From: an uncultured Winogradskyella sp.
GTDB taxonomy: Bacteria > Bacteroidota > Bacteroidia > Flavobacteriales > Flavobacteriaceae
DNA length: 64,000 nt
NCBI RefSeq assembly: GCF_947495255.1
Contig: NZ_CANLYI010000006.1
Coordinates: forward strand, 62,001-126,000
Direction of reading: 5' to 3'
The notes under the pieces were generated by a model that worked only from the letters and a program-made list of their open reading frames with translations, did not search any database and had not been told where the DNA came from. Every line of letters begins with the position of its first letter. The stretch's first letter is position 1. A program made the translations under genes and the position numbers. Shown here piece by piece: positions 35,503 to 44,566 of this stretch.

Positions 35503-35519
35503 AAATGGGTAGTTTTAGT

Positions 35520-36194
35520 TTAGCCCATAATTTTCCCATCAACCATAGTGAGTTTTCTATCTGCCATTGCAGCTAGTTCTTGGTTGTGAGTAACAATAAC
35601 AAATGTTTGGTTAAACTCATCTCTCAGTTTGAAAAATAAATTGTGTAGTTGCTCTGCAGATTCGCTATCTAAATTACCAGATGGTTCGTCAGCAAAAATA
35701 ATGTTAGGTTTGTTAATTAAGGCTCTAGCGACAGCAACACGTTGTTGTTCACCTCCAGACATACTGTTTGGCTTGTGATGTATTCTGTCTTTTAAACCTA
35801 AGTAATCTAATAACTCAATAGCTCGTTTTTCTGCATCTTCCTTTGAAGTGTTGTTAATGAAGGCAGGAATACAAACATTCTCTAAAGCTGTAAATTCTGG
35901 CAATAATTGGTGAAATTGAAAAATGAAACCAATATTTTTATTTCTAAATTTAGCTAAAGCTTTATCGTTTAGAGTTTTTATAGATTGGTCGTTTATAATC
36001 AGTTCTGTTTCTGATTTGTAATCTGGTTTATCTAATGTTCCTAAAATTTGAAGCAATGTGGTTTTACCAGCTCCAGAAGCACCTACAATAGAAATTACTT
36101 CGCCTTCTAAAATGGTTAAATCAACACCTTTTAAAACTTGAAGGTCTTTATAGGCTTTCTTAATTTGTTTTGCGGAAATTACAGTTTTACTCAT
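35520..36194 (-). CDS. lolD: LolD-like ABC transporter ATPase
   Basis: 224 residues, a single ABC ATPase domain: Walker A at 38-46 (GASGAGKTT), signature MSGGEQQR at 145-152, Walker [10 protein letters not shown] near 165-173, and the H-loop IVTHNQE. The subgroup is that of LolD/MacB/Fts[18 protein letters not shown] is typical of LolD, which powers lipoprotein release from the inner membrane with LolC/E. No permease gene is adjacent, so assignment to lipoprotein export is likely but unproven; in Bacteroidota the permease is often elsewhere. It begins 39 nt after the DUF5916 gene and precedes an outer-membrane protein gene. Confidence 0.85.
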   Translation of the reverse strand: MSKTVISAKQIKKAYKDLQVLKGVDLTILEGEVISIVGASGAGKTTLLQILGTLDKPDYKSETELIINDQSIKTLNDKALAKFRNKNIGFIFQFHQLLPEFTALENVCIPAFINNTSKEDAEKRAIELLDYLGLKDRIHHKPNSMSGGEQQRVAVARALINKPNIIFADEPSGNLDSESAEQLHNLFFKLRDEFNQTFVIVTHNQELAAMADRKLTMVDGKIMG

Positions 36195-36233
36195 ACGCTG
36201 TGAAAGTAATACTTAATGAATTAATTCACAATA

Positions 36234-38717
36234 TTAGGATGTAGATTTGTTTCTAGTGAATACAGATTTTAGATTATTGTAATCTAGAAAATATTGTAGT
36301 CTTAGAGAGAATGTGTGTTGTATTGGTTCGTTAAATAAGGTGTCAATACTTTCAAAATAGTCATCTTCAGAATTATTGTCTCTATTAAATAATTGGTTGC
36401 GATATAAACCTGTAACAAAGCTACCTGGTGCTATTTGCCATGTGTAACTTAAATCTAAATTCCAAGTATTAAAATTTACATTTGGATCATCTACATCATT
36501 AACAGTATAGCCATCTTCGGTTGATAAAGTACCATTTTCTTCTAAACTGAATAAGTCATTATCATAGTTTACTGTAGACCAAAAGTTTCTGAATGATAAT
36601 GATAGTGTGTGATATGGATTAAATGTATAGCTTCCTGAAATGCTATTCTCTGTTGAAAAAACATCACGTTCTCCAAAAATAATGTCATCATCAATTTTAT
36701 TTACATAGCCACGACTTCCGTTATTGTTTCTTAAAGTAAAGTCGTAACTCAATCTAAATTTGTCGTTAAAACGTATAGTAGGCTCTAAACCAAATCCGAA
36801 ACCTGCTAAATCCCTTTCGCTATCAAAGGCATGAAATCCATACATGAAAAACTCAACAGAAAGGGTTTTATTTTCATTGGTTTCAAACCATCCTTCAATA
36901 TTTCCTATGTTTTTATAAATAAAATAGCGTTTGTTTTCAAAATCTCTAGGTTCAAAATAGTCGTATTGTTTTCCTGCTTCAAAATTAACGGAAGCTCCAA
37001 ACCACAATAATTTTTTGTTTTGTGCATTCACTCGCATTCCAAAATTGGTTCCTGTAAAAGTGTCTGGCTTATATAGACGCTTATAGTTAAGCCATGTACT
37101 AATACTAAAATTGTTTAATTTCTCAGTAGGTTCAAAAATTTCATACGAAGCATCAACACCAAAGTTGCTGTAATTATTTCTGTAGATAAGGCCAAGGTCA
37201 TTTATGTCATATCTTGTATTTGCAAAACTATGGTCAAAACTATATCTAAATTTTCCATGAATTTTTCTAATTCTAAAAAAGGAGCTTAAACCAGTTTCTA
37301 GGTTCTCTGGTTTATTAACATTACTCATTTTTACTTCACCTTGTATATTATAAGTGTTTCGCTTATTAGAGATATCGGCTAATAAACCGGTAACATTTGC
37401 ATCTCTAAAATGACCATTTCTGGTTACGTTAGTGTTAATAAAACTTACGGAAGAGTTGCCATTAAACTGTTGGTCTATTACTAAAATATTATAGTTACTT
37501 AAAGGTTCTATGGTTTCTTTACGACTGTTTGTTATTGTTTCGGATAGTTGTGTATCTGGGTTTATAACTTCTTCTGATGATTTTATTGTAACATCCGTTT
37601 TTTCAGTAATGGCATTAAAGAAACCAATACCTAATCCTTTTTTTGTTCTACCAGAGAGTTTTATAGCATTAAGTACTTTTATGTCATTAGGATAATCTAC
37701 AATTTCTTCATTATCTGCAAGTTCAATATTGCCAGAAGGATTGCCGCCAACTCTACGAGAAAAGAATAAATCTCCTTTGCTAAATAAATCAACACCTTCT
37801 TTAAAAAATTGACGTTGCTCGCCAAAGGTTTGTTCAAAAGGTCCAAGGTTTAAACTGACATCATCAAATGCTGCTTGACTAAAATCTGGAATCAATGTAG
37901 CATCTAACGTAAAATTTTCAGTAACACCATATTTTACATCTAAACCAATTTTAAAATCTGTTGTGTTTTCTCCATCATACGATTTTGAAATTCCAGAAAC
38001 AAAAGGGTAGAGGCTTAATCTTGTTGGTGGTTCAATACTTTCAATTCCGGTAAGTTCTCCATGATACAAACCCGTATTTCCTTTTGTTCTATCTATTGGA
38101 TTCCAAGAATATTGGGAGTTATCTATTCTATAACGTCTATGAAATTGTATACCCCAAGTTTGTACGTTTTCATTAGAGAAACGTAAGGCTCTGTAAGGAA
38201 TTTTCATTTCAACAATCCAACCATCATCAACAATTTTTACAGCACTGTCCCAAACAGCACTCCAACCAAAGTCTTCGCCATTACTTGGTGTTGCCGTTGC
38301 GTCTGCTTGGGTACCAGAACTAAAAACAAAAAACTCTGTATCGTTTTGTGCATCGTTATTTGGGTTTAGAATAAGACCAAAAAAATCAGATTGCCCAAAA
38401 TTATCACGACTTGTAAGTTGCTTTTGTATGTCTTCTGGTTTATCTTTTAAGTAAGCAGAAACATAGATTGCGTTATCATCATAAGCCATTTTTACAATGG
38501 TTTTTTGATGCATTTTAGATTCTACACCCATTTCTGGTCTAAACTGGGTGAAATCAGTTGCTATTTCTGCTGTTTCCCATACGACATCGTTTAAAACACC
38601 ATCTATTTTTGGTGGGTTTTCTGTACGTTGAATGTTTAAGGTTTTTTTGTTTTGGGAATTAGCAATGTCAGAGAAACATAATAATGCTATAACAAAAAGG
38701 ATAAAATTAAAGCGCAT
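36234..38717 (-). CDS. DUF5916 protein with CBM9-like N-terminal domain and outer-membrane barrel
   Basis: 827 residues from the ATG ending at 38717, which gives a proper signal peptide (MRFNFILFVIALLCFSDIANS). Residues about 30-220 are a carbohydrate-binding-module-9-like domain (PPKIDGVLNDVVWETAE, DWG-like VMKIPYRALRF). The remaining 600 residues are beta-rich with many aromatic turns, like a large outer-membrane barrel, and end near YFLDYNNLKSVF. Members of this family are widespread and uncharacterised in Bacteroidota. CAAAGGTG at 38762-38769 reads CACCTTTG on the minus strand and may be the -7 element. It may share a transcript with the LolD-like gene 39 nt downstream. Confidence 0.88.
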   Translation of the reverse strand: MRFNFILFVIALLCFSDIANSQNKKTLNIQRTENPPKIDGVLNDVVWETAEIATDFTQFRPEMGVESKMHQKTIVKMAYDDNAIYVSAYLKDKPEDIQKQLTSRDNFGQSDFFGLILNPNNDAQNDTEFFVFSSGTQADATATPSNGEDFGWSAVWDSAVKIVDDGWIVEMKIPYRALRFSNENVQTWGIQFHRRYRIDNSQYSWNPIDRTKGNTGLYHGELTGIESIEPPTRLSLYPFVSGISKSYDGENTTDFKIGLDVKYGVTENFTLDATLIPDFSQAAFDDVSLNLGPFEQTFGEQRQFFKEGVDLFSKGDLFFSRRVGGNPSGNIELADNEEIVDYPNDIKVLNAIKLSGRTKKGLGIGFFNAITEKTDVTIKSSEEVINPDTQLSETITNSRKETIEPLSNYNILVIDQQFNGNSSVSFINTNVTRNGHFRDANVTGLLADISNKRNTYNIQGEVKMSNVNKPENLETGLSSFFRIRKIHGKFRYSFDHSFANTRYDINDLGLIYRNNYSNFGVDASYEIFEPTEKLNNFSISTWLNYKRLYKPDTFTGTNFGMRVNAQNKKLLWFGASVNFEAGKQYDYFEPRDFENKRYFIYKNIGNIEGWFETNENKTLSVEFFMYGFHAFDSERDLAGFGFGLEPTIRFNDKFRLSYDFTLRNNNGSRGYVNKIDDDIIFGERDVFSTENSISGSYTFNPYHTLSLSFRNFWSTVNYDNDLFSLEENGTLSTEDGYTVNDVDDPNVNFNTWNLDLSYTWQIAPGSFVTGLYRNQLFNRDNNSEDDYFESIDTLFNEPIQHTFSLRLQYFLDYNNLKSVFTRNKSTS

Positions 38718-38944
38718 GATTGATTGAATGATTGATGATACTTTATAATGCATTAAAGATGCAAAGGTGAGGCGATTGTTACACTTTAATACTTGCAAAT
38801 CTAATAGCTCACGTTAAGCAATATTCTTAATTAATTGTTAAATAGTATCTATTTCTACTAATTAGATATTTTTAGACTGAAAGAATTCTATTACTTGGAA
38901 TAATTATTGCTTTAATTTAAGTAATTAATACTTTAAAAATTTAA

Positions 38945-39223
38945 ATGAAAAAATACCAAATACTTTTACTAGGCCTTTTGTTTGATGCACTAGGATTTGT
39001 TTCTTTTATAATACCTGGAGTTGGAGAATTCTCGGATATAATTTGGGCCCCAGTTTCGGCTTGGTTAATGACAAAATTATACGCTGGTAAAGCGGGTAAA
39101 ATTGCAGGAGTCATAACCTTTGTTGAAGAAGCCTTGCCAGGATTTGATGTAATACCAACATTTACATTAATGTGGATTTATACTTTTGTAATTAAGAAAG
39201 GGGAGTCTAAAAATAAAGCATAA
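38945..39223 (+). CDS. Small membrane protein, unknown
   Basis: 92 residues with three hydrophobic stretches (about 5-25, 29-45 and 66-84) and a lysine-rich tail. Gly-Pro turns (IIPGVGEFSDIIWAPVSAWLM and EEALPGFDVIPTFTLMWI) give a pseudo-symmetric look, as if two similar hairpins face each other. I recall similar short proteins in flavobacteria without assigned function. It is a lone plus-strand gene in a minus-strand region and ends in a strong bidirectional terminator, which supports expression. Confidence 0.75.
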   Translation: MKKYQILLLGLLFDALGFVSFIIPGVGEFSDIIWAPVSAWLMTKLYAGKAGKIAGVITFVEEALPGFDVIPTFTLMWIYTFVIKKGESKNKA

Positions 39224-39250
39224 AAAAAGCACTCTACAGAGTGCTTTTTT
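39222..39250. terminator. Bidirectional terminator
   Basis: A 12-bp stem, AAAAAAGCACTC (39223-39234) with GAGTGCTTTTTT (39239-39250) around TACA. It separates the converging genes ending at 39223 and 39267. Confidence 0.92.
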
Positions 39251-39266
39251 AAATTATAAACTTGTT

Positions 39267-39842
39267 TTAGTTAACATCGTAAGTGAATGTAACTTCTGCA
39301 TCGGTTGCTCCACCAGCGTTAGTAATGTCACCATCACTAACTCCAGAAGCAGTTTTGCTAGGCTCATGCCTTAAAACAACGACTAGTGTGTTGTTAGTAG
39401 AAGCAACACCAGAGTTAAATGTAATATCAACTCCAATTGGATTTCCGTCTTCATCTTGGTCGTTATAAATAACTGTGCTTCCTGCATTGCCAGAAGTAAA
39501 AGTGTAAAAAACTTGGTGTTCATCGCCTTCTTCTAAAACTTCTAAAGTAATATCTTCAGCAGGATCTTCAAGTTCATTTAAAAATTCGATTTCACCGTCA
39601 TATACAGTCGATGCAGAAATGTTACCTGTAATTGTAACAACAGGAGCGTTTGGTCCATCTCCATCTAAATCTTGACTTTGAAATACAACCGTTTCTCCAC
39701 TTGTAGTTGGAGTTAATTCTAAACGAACCGTAGTTATTATTTCTTCCTCATTTACTGGGTCTGGATTGTCATCATCTGAAGAACAAGATACTAAAATTGA
39801 TAAGCTTAATATTGATAAAAATAAGTATTTAAATGTTTTCAT
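39267..39842 (-). CDS. Lipoprotein linked to a TonB receptor
   Basis: 191 residues. The lipobox LVSC places the lipidated cysteine at 20, followed by an acidic SSDDDNPDP spacer typical of Bacteroidota surface or periplasmic lipoproteins. The mature part is beta-rich and acidic, with no enzymatic motif. It starts 12 nt after the TonB receptor gene and is surely co-transcribed with it. A role in binding or presenting the receptor's ligand is inferred from that linkage. Confidence 0.82.
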   Translation of the reverse strand: MKTFKYLFLSILSLSILVSCSSDDDNPDPVNEEEIITTVRLELTPTTSGETVVFQSQDLDGDGPNAPVVTITGNISASTVYDGEIEFLNELEDPAEDITLEVLEEGDEHQVFYTFTSGNAGSTVIYNDQDEDGNPIGVDITFNSGVASTNNTLVVVLRHEPSKTASGVSDGDITNAGGATDAEVTFTYDVN

Positions 39843-39854
39843 GTTTTTTGTTTT

Positions 39855-42254
39855 TTAATAATTAAATTGTAGTTGTAACATTATATTTCTTCCTAAGTCA
39901 TCAGCAAAATAACGAAGGCGATTTAAGTAAGCTCTGTAATTAGTGTCTAATATATTATTAACACTAAGAGCTAAGTTTAAGTTTGTATGTTCTGAAGTAT
40001 TCAACGTAACTTCAGAATAGAGGTGTAATAAATGGTAAGCACTTGGTGGTGTGCTAATATCTACTAAAACTGTTTGTCCTGTTTGAGCAATATATGTTTC
40101 AAAATTATTATCTGGATATCTAGTTTGTTTAGCTGTCCATTCACTAGTTAATGAAACAGAAAAGTTTTTCCAACTTTCATTAGTGTAATTTACGCTATTA
40201 CGTATATTAAATGCAGGTATATTAATTAGTGGTTTATTGTTCTCAATATCATTTCCTACAGTATATGAGGATTTGTTTGAAAAATTAAACTGTTCTGTAA
40301 TATTGTAATTAGCACTTAAATCGACACCAAATAGTTCGGCATTAGTTTGCCTATAATTCCAAACAGGAAATGCTCCTCTTATCGTTTGCTCAATACCTGT
40401 AGGTTCTATATACATAAAATCCTTAATACGATTATAGAAGCCTTCTGCTGTAAGATTGAATTTTTCTGAATAATGATTAAAACTCGCAGAAATTCTGTTT
40501 GAAGTTTCTTTATTTAATCTTAAATCTCCTAATTCTATTCTGGCAGCAGAGTGATGTAAGCCATCACTAAAAAGCTCAGCAGGATTTGGAGGTCTGCTAG
40601 ATAAACTATAATTAGCAATTAAATTACTTTTACTATTAAGTTGATACTGAATCCCAGCAGAAGCCGAAAAATTATGATATTTAAAAACAGGATTAGTTAA
40701 TAGCTGTGTTCCTAAATCTTCAATAATGATATTTGAGAAATCTGTATCATAACCTTGTTCTTCCCAACGTGATGTAATGTAGAATTTTTTAGCATCAATA
40801 TGATTGTAATCATAACGTAAACCAAAGTCTAAAGTAGTTTTAGAATTCAAATTATGTTGAGCTGTAGTATAAATACCAAAATCATATTTATCATAATCCG
40901 GAATTAAACGTCTAACACCTGTATCTGGATTTGCAAAATTATTTTGATATCTACCCATTATACCAAACTGTAATTTGTAATCTGATATAGCATCTAAAAC
41001 AATATCTGATTTTAGTGTATGTGTTTGTAAATTAAGGTCTAAAGAAGCCTTATCTCTATCATCACCTACGCGGATATCATATTCAAAACGTTGATTATTT
41101 TGATAATCGTATTGTAAATTTACTTTTCCAAAATTATTAAAACGTTTGTAAAACATGGCTTTAGCTAAATGATGGGTTACATCTTGTTTAGGCGCATCAA
41201 TGTTATAACTAAAATCTTCTATAACTAAAGGTTGTTGACTGTTAATAGCACTTACTAAATCTTGAATATTCCCAATATGCGATGCACTAAGGATTCCCAA
41301 TTCATTATTTAGGTAGCTATAGAATAATTCAAAACCAGATTCAAAGTTTTGCTTTCCACCTCTAAAAGAAAAACCCTTAGAGTTTGAACCTGTGTTGGTC
41401 AAAAAATAATCAGGAGTTTTAAAATCACCATTTTGTCTAATTGTTCCTTGTGCAGAAGCAAACCAACCATTATTGGAGTATTTATTTAATTTAGAGCTTA
41501 ATGAGTAACCTCTGCCATTAGATTGTCCAGATAAGGTGGTCTTACCAAATAATGTATCTTTTAAAAATACACGCTCTGGGTTAACAACCACAACACCTCC
41601 AATAGCATCACCACCATAAGCTAAAGCACCAGAACCTTTAATTACTGAAATATGAGATGCCGTATTAACATCAATATTAGGTGCATGTTCAATTCCCCAT
41701 TCTTGATCTTGTAATCTTACATTATTATTTAAAATAAGTAATCTACTACTATGCATCCCATTTATCATAGGTTTTACAATAGCGTTACCAGTATTAATAG
41801 ATGAAACACCTGCCACTTCTTTTAATGCATCACCAATACTTAAAGCTGCATATTTTTTTAAAACATTAGCTTTAATAACTGTTTCTTGAGCTGTTTTAGT
41901 CTCTTGTTTTTCAACATGAGCAGAAACAGAAATTTCATTGAGTTCTTCAATGTGATGTTCAATTAAAATAGTCTTAAATGTATCACTATTTATATCAAAT
42001 ATAACCGTTTTTGTTTCGCAGCCAACATGAGAAATTGTAAGAGTTAAGGTATCGGAACAAAGGTTTTCAATTTTGAATTTACCATCTAAATCCGAAACTA
42101 AATATTTATCATTTTCTTTAATGTAAATAGTAGCCGATTCAATGGTTGACCCATCATGAAAATCTTTTAATTCACCTAAAAAGATATAATTGCAATCCTG
42201 ACCATAGCTAAAACCAGATAAGGTTAGAGCTAGGCCAATAATTATTCGTATCAT
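39855..42254 (-). CDS. TonB-dependent outer-membrane receptor
   Basis: 799 residues: signal peptide (about 1-18), a carboxypeptidase-like regulatory domain (about 22-115, DGSTIESATIYIKEN), a plug domain starting near SIGDALKEVAGVSS with GMHSSRLLILNNNVRLQDQ, and a 22-strand barrel ending in a C-terminal aromatic (MLQLQFNY). The barrel end, NILDTNYRAYLNRLRYFADDLGRN, resembles ZnuD-type metal receptors. The gene upstream encodes a His-rich small protein and the gene downstream a lipoprotein, all on one transcript. TonB dependence is firm; zinc or another metal as substrate is inferred. Confidence 0.92.
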   Translation of the reverse strand: MIRIIIGLALTLSGFSYGQDCNYIFLGELKDFHDGSTIESATIYIKENDKYLVSDLDGKFKIENLCSDTLTLTISHVGCETKTVIFDINSDTFKTILIEHHIEELNEISVSAHVEKQETKTAQETVIKANVLKKYAALSIGDALKEVAGVSSINTGNAIVKPMINGMHSSRLLILNNNVRLQDQEWGIEHAPNIDVNTASHISVIKGSGALAYGGDAIGGVVVVNPERVFLKDTLFGKTTLSGQSNGRGYSLSSKLNKYSNNGWFASAQGTIRQNGDFKTPDYFLTNTGSNSKGFSFRGGKQNFESGFELFYSYLNNELGILSASHIGNIQDLVSAINSQQPLVIEDFSYNIDAPKQDVTHHLAKAMFYKRFNNFGKVNLQYDYQNNQRFEYDIRVGDDRDKASLDLNLQTHTLKSDIVLDAISDYKLQFGIMGRYQNNFANPDTGVRRLIPDYDKYDFGIYTTAQHNLNSKTTLDFGLRYDYNHIDAKKFYITSRWEEQGYDTDFSNIIIEDLGTQLLTNPVFKYHNFSASAGIQYQLNSKSNLIANYSLSSRPPNPAELFSDGLHHSAARIELGDLRLNKETSNRISASFNHYSEKFNLTAEGFYNRIKDFMYIEPTGIEQTIRGAFPVWNYRQTNAELFGVDLSANYNITEQFNFSNKSSYTVGNDIENNKPLINIPAFNIRNSVNYTNESWKNFSVSLTSEWTAKQTRYPDNNFETYIAQTGQTVLVDISTPPSAYHLLHLYSEVTLNTSEHTNLNLALSVNNILDTNYRAYLNRLRYFADDLGRNIMLQLQFNY

Positions 42255-42292
42255 TCAAATAGATTTATTAGAGTATTAGAAAATTTTTAATT

Positions 42293-42634
42293 CTAACCAA
42301 CCTGAGGTGGACCTCTTACAAACCTTAATAATTGCTGATAATTATTTAAAGAAATATAATATGAAGACAGCTGTTGAGGAGCTGTATTTTTTGGGGATAT
42401 TTCGTAGTTGTTAAATACTAGAAATAAGTTGTTTGTAAGTTTGAATTTATAAAAATCACAATCAAAATCAGATACATGGAAATGTGTATCTGTAGAATCA
42501 TCATTATCACAAACTTTATGTGAATGATGGGTGAAAATATGGTTGAATTTTACAGCAGAAGGCAACAATACAGCAAGCACTAGCACAACTGCTAAGCCTT
42601 TAAATATTGATGATATTACTGTTTTTAAATTCAA
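42293..42634 (-). CDS. His-rich small secreted or membrane protein, TTG start
   Basis: 113 residues from a TTG that overlaps the TGA of the preceding gene (TTGA). A hydrophobic N-terminal helix (about 10-30) is followed by a segment rich in His, Cys and Asp (FTHHSHKVCDNDDSTDTHFHVSDFDC, abbreviated: six His, two Cys and six Asp within about 25 residues). This could bind metal in the periplasm. It lies 38 nt upstream of the TonB receptor gene. No named family is known to me; the position suggests a metal-uptake accessory. Confidence 0.7.
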   Translation of the reverse strand: MNLKTVISSIFKGLAVVLVLAVLLPSAVKFNHIFTHHSHKVCDNDDSTDTHFHVSDFDCDFYKFKLTNNLFLVFNNYEISPKNTAPQQLSSYYISLNNYQQLLRFVRGPPQVG

Positions 42635-43125
42635 TCTAAAAAACGTTTAAGTCCAAATCTTGTTAGCATTTTCTTTTCAAAATTCCAGAAAAATTTAAAC
42701 TGACCAAAAAGCCATCCAAATGTTACTAAGAGAATTTGATAGAAAACGAGACCAATGATAATGAATAATACCCAATAGAGGGCAGGGTTTAAGTTTTCTT
42801 TAGTAATTCCTATAAATTTAATTATCGGTCTTCCCACAAATAATGAGGATGAACCTGTAATGGCAAAAACCATAAAAACTCTAATCATTTCCCATTTATA
42901 ATCGAGAATCCATTTCTTTTCAAGTTTTGTAAATAAAAATAGAATAAACTTTAAAAGGAGATAAAAGGCAACAATAGCGACTGCAATTATTAAAACTATA
43001 TTATAATCTTTAAGAATAGCATTAGAAATTCTAAAAGCAGAATAGCCTAAAATTACAATACCAAAAAAGGGAAATAACAACTGCCAATTCTGTTGTATTT
43101 CCCAATGTTTTTTAAATTTTTCCAT
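42631..43125 (-). CDS. Polytopic membrane protein (possibly DUF6787)
   Basis: 164 residues from the ATG ending at 43125; an upstream Met ten residues earlier is possible but has no RBS-like context and would fall beyond a likely -7 element (CGAAATTA at 43144-43151, TAATTTCG on the minus strand). Four hydrophobic helices are visible, separated by short basic loops (KLEKKWILDYKWEMIR). I have a tentative memory of DUF6787 for this type. Its stop overlaps the TTG of the His-rich gene, indicating coupling with the TonB operon. Confidence 0.7.
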   Translation of the reverse strand: MEKFKKHWEIQQNWQLLFPFFGIVILGYSAFRISNAILKDYNIVLIIAVAIVAFYLLLKFILFLFTKLEKKWILDYKWEMIRVFMVFAITGSSSLFVGRPIIKFIGITKENLNPALYWVLFIIIGLVFYQILLVTFGWLFGQFKFFWNFEKKMLTRFGLKRFLD

Positions 43126-43174
43126 AGCACTAATATCGTGCTGCGAAATTAACAAATTAAGATGTATTTATAGT

Positions 43175-43612
43175 CTAAATTCTCGGTGTAAAAGAAGAAA
43201 GCCGTTGTTTGTACTTTAATTGAAAGTATAGAAAGTAGTTATATAGTTTATAGTTGACCTCATAACCATAGTCTGTGCGTGTATCATAGTCTATACGAAG
43301 TTCATATAAGTCTGGGTCGTAAGAGCTAGGTTGAAGGTTTCTTTGGTTCCATGTTTGTACCATCATCGCGTTTCTTGTCTCTAACCATTGTTGCGAATGG
43401 TAACCTTCTGGTCTTGCTGTAGATACTAACCATGAATTAAAACCTGGTTCTATTATGATGATTTCGTAATCACTTTCATCACTACTAATTATTACTGTAT
43501 CATCTTGAGTTAAGTTGTTATCATTATCATTATTAATAGTTTCGTTGTTATTGTACGATTTACAACTTGCTATTAATATTAAGATAATAATAAATGGAAT
43601 AATCTTTTTCAT
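43175..43612 (-). CDS. Small lipoprotein (possibly DUF6146)
   Basis: 145 residues. The lipobox LIASC gives a lipidated cysteine at 17, followed by an Asn/Asp-rich linker (about 20-45) and a compact conserved domain (IIEPGFNSWLVSTARPEGYH, QQWLETRNAMMVQTWNQR, Tyr-rich end). I tentatively associate this with DUF6146. It is likely anchored to the outer membrane. It ends 49 nt before the next gene on the same strand, so it may be the first gene of the TonB operon. Confidence 0.75.
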   Translation of the reverse strand: MKKIIPFIIILILIASCKSYNNNETINNDNDNNLTQDDTVIISSDESDYEIIIIEPGFNSWLVSTARPEGYHSQQWLETRNAMMVQTWNQRNLQPSSYDPDLYELRIDYDTRTDYGYEVNYKLYNYFLYFQLKYKQRLSSFTPRI

Positions 43613-43772
43613 AATATTAAAGGTATTAAAAAAATGTTAGTGTATTTAAATTTTTACTTTGATTTAACAATGCAAAGCAATGCGATATTTAAGGATAAAA
43701 CAATCAACATTATGTAAACATACCTTTTGAATGCGTTAAGCTATCTTTTTAGAAAGTGTAACTACTCAAAAC

Positions 43773-43804
43773 AAAAAAAGCAGCTCCTTAGAACTGCTTT
43801 TTTT
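43773..43804 (-). terminator. Terminator of the DUF937 gene
   Basis: An 11-bp stem, AAAAAAAGCAG (43773-43783) with CTGCTTTTTTT (43794-43804), around a 10-nt loop, 20 nt after the stop at 43825 on the minus strand. Confidence 0.85.
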
Positions 43805-43824
43805 ATATAATAGGATTGGATATT

Positions 43825-44460
43825 TTATTTTCCGAATAAACCTCCTAAAAGACCACCAAGTCCTCCTGAGCTTTTACTACTTCCTAAAACCATACCAGCT
43901 ACATCATCAATAACGCTACCGTCACCATCTGCATCTAATATTTTTTCTAAGAAACTTTGTTCGTTTGCTGTATCATTTCCTCCAAGTAAACCACCTAAAA
44001 GACCCGTAATTCCGTTTTGGTCACTTACGTTATTTTGGCTAGCTTGTTTCCCTAAAACTCCCATTAAAATTGGAGCAGCTACTTTTAAGATATTACCAAC
44101 AGCACCAGAATCTAATCCAGCTTTTTGACCAATTACTTGCTCAACACCTTGTTGCTTACTACCTAATACGTGGTTAAGAATTTTAGAGCCATCATTAGTT
44201 ACTTCTTCATCAACACCACCACCAAATAAACCACTAAGGTTATCTAATATACTACCGTTGTGCTTTCCGCTTAATGCACCCATAAGTCCTTGAGCACCTT
44301 CTGGAGTAGAAGCATTACGTTCCATTGCCTTCATAAGTACAGGTAAAGCCATAGTTAATACACTACTCGTTTTTCCTTGGTCTGTTCCTGTTGAACCAGA
44401 AACACCACTTATGATTGTTTTTCCTAAGTCACTGTTTAATAAATCTAAAATTCCTGCCAT
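43825..44460 (-). CDS. DUF937 domain protein
   Basis: 211 residues, soluble and glycine-rich. Two repeated blocks of the DUF937 type are visible: LNSDLGKTIISGVSG...LTMALPVLMKAME and QKAGLDSGAVGNILKVAAPILMGVLGKQ. A calcium-loop-like DADGDGSVIDD follows near 179-189, and the protein ends in low-complexity GGLLGGLFGK. Members are of unknown function; some related YidB-like proteins also carry this fold. It is transcribed alone with its own terminator. Confidence 0.88.
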   Translation of the reverse strand: MAGILDLLNSDLGKTIISGVSGSTGTDQGKTSSVLTMALPVLMKAMERNASTPEGAQGLMGALSGKHNGSILDNLSGLFGGGVDEEVTNDGSKILNHVLGSKQQGVEQVIGQKAGLDSGAVGNILKVAAPILMGVLGKQASQNNVSDQNGITGLLGGLLGGNDTANEQSFLEKILDADGDGSVIDDVAGMVLGSSKSSGGLGGLLGGLFGK

Positions 44461-44507
44461 GTTGTTATATATGTTTTAAGTTAAAAAAGTTAATCTTTTC
44501 AAGGTAC

Positions 44508-44533
44508 AAAAAAAGTCCCACATTAGTAGGACT
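44508..44533 (-). terminator. Terminator of serA
   Basis: On the minus strand, AGTCCTAC and GTGGGACT pair (one G-T wobble) around a TAAT loop and are followed by seven T. It lies 34 nt after the serA stop. Confidence 0.88.
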
Positions 44534-44566
44534 CATTTTATTTGGATTGGTCACATTTTTTTATGA

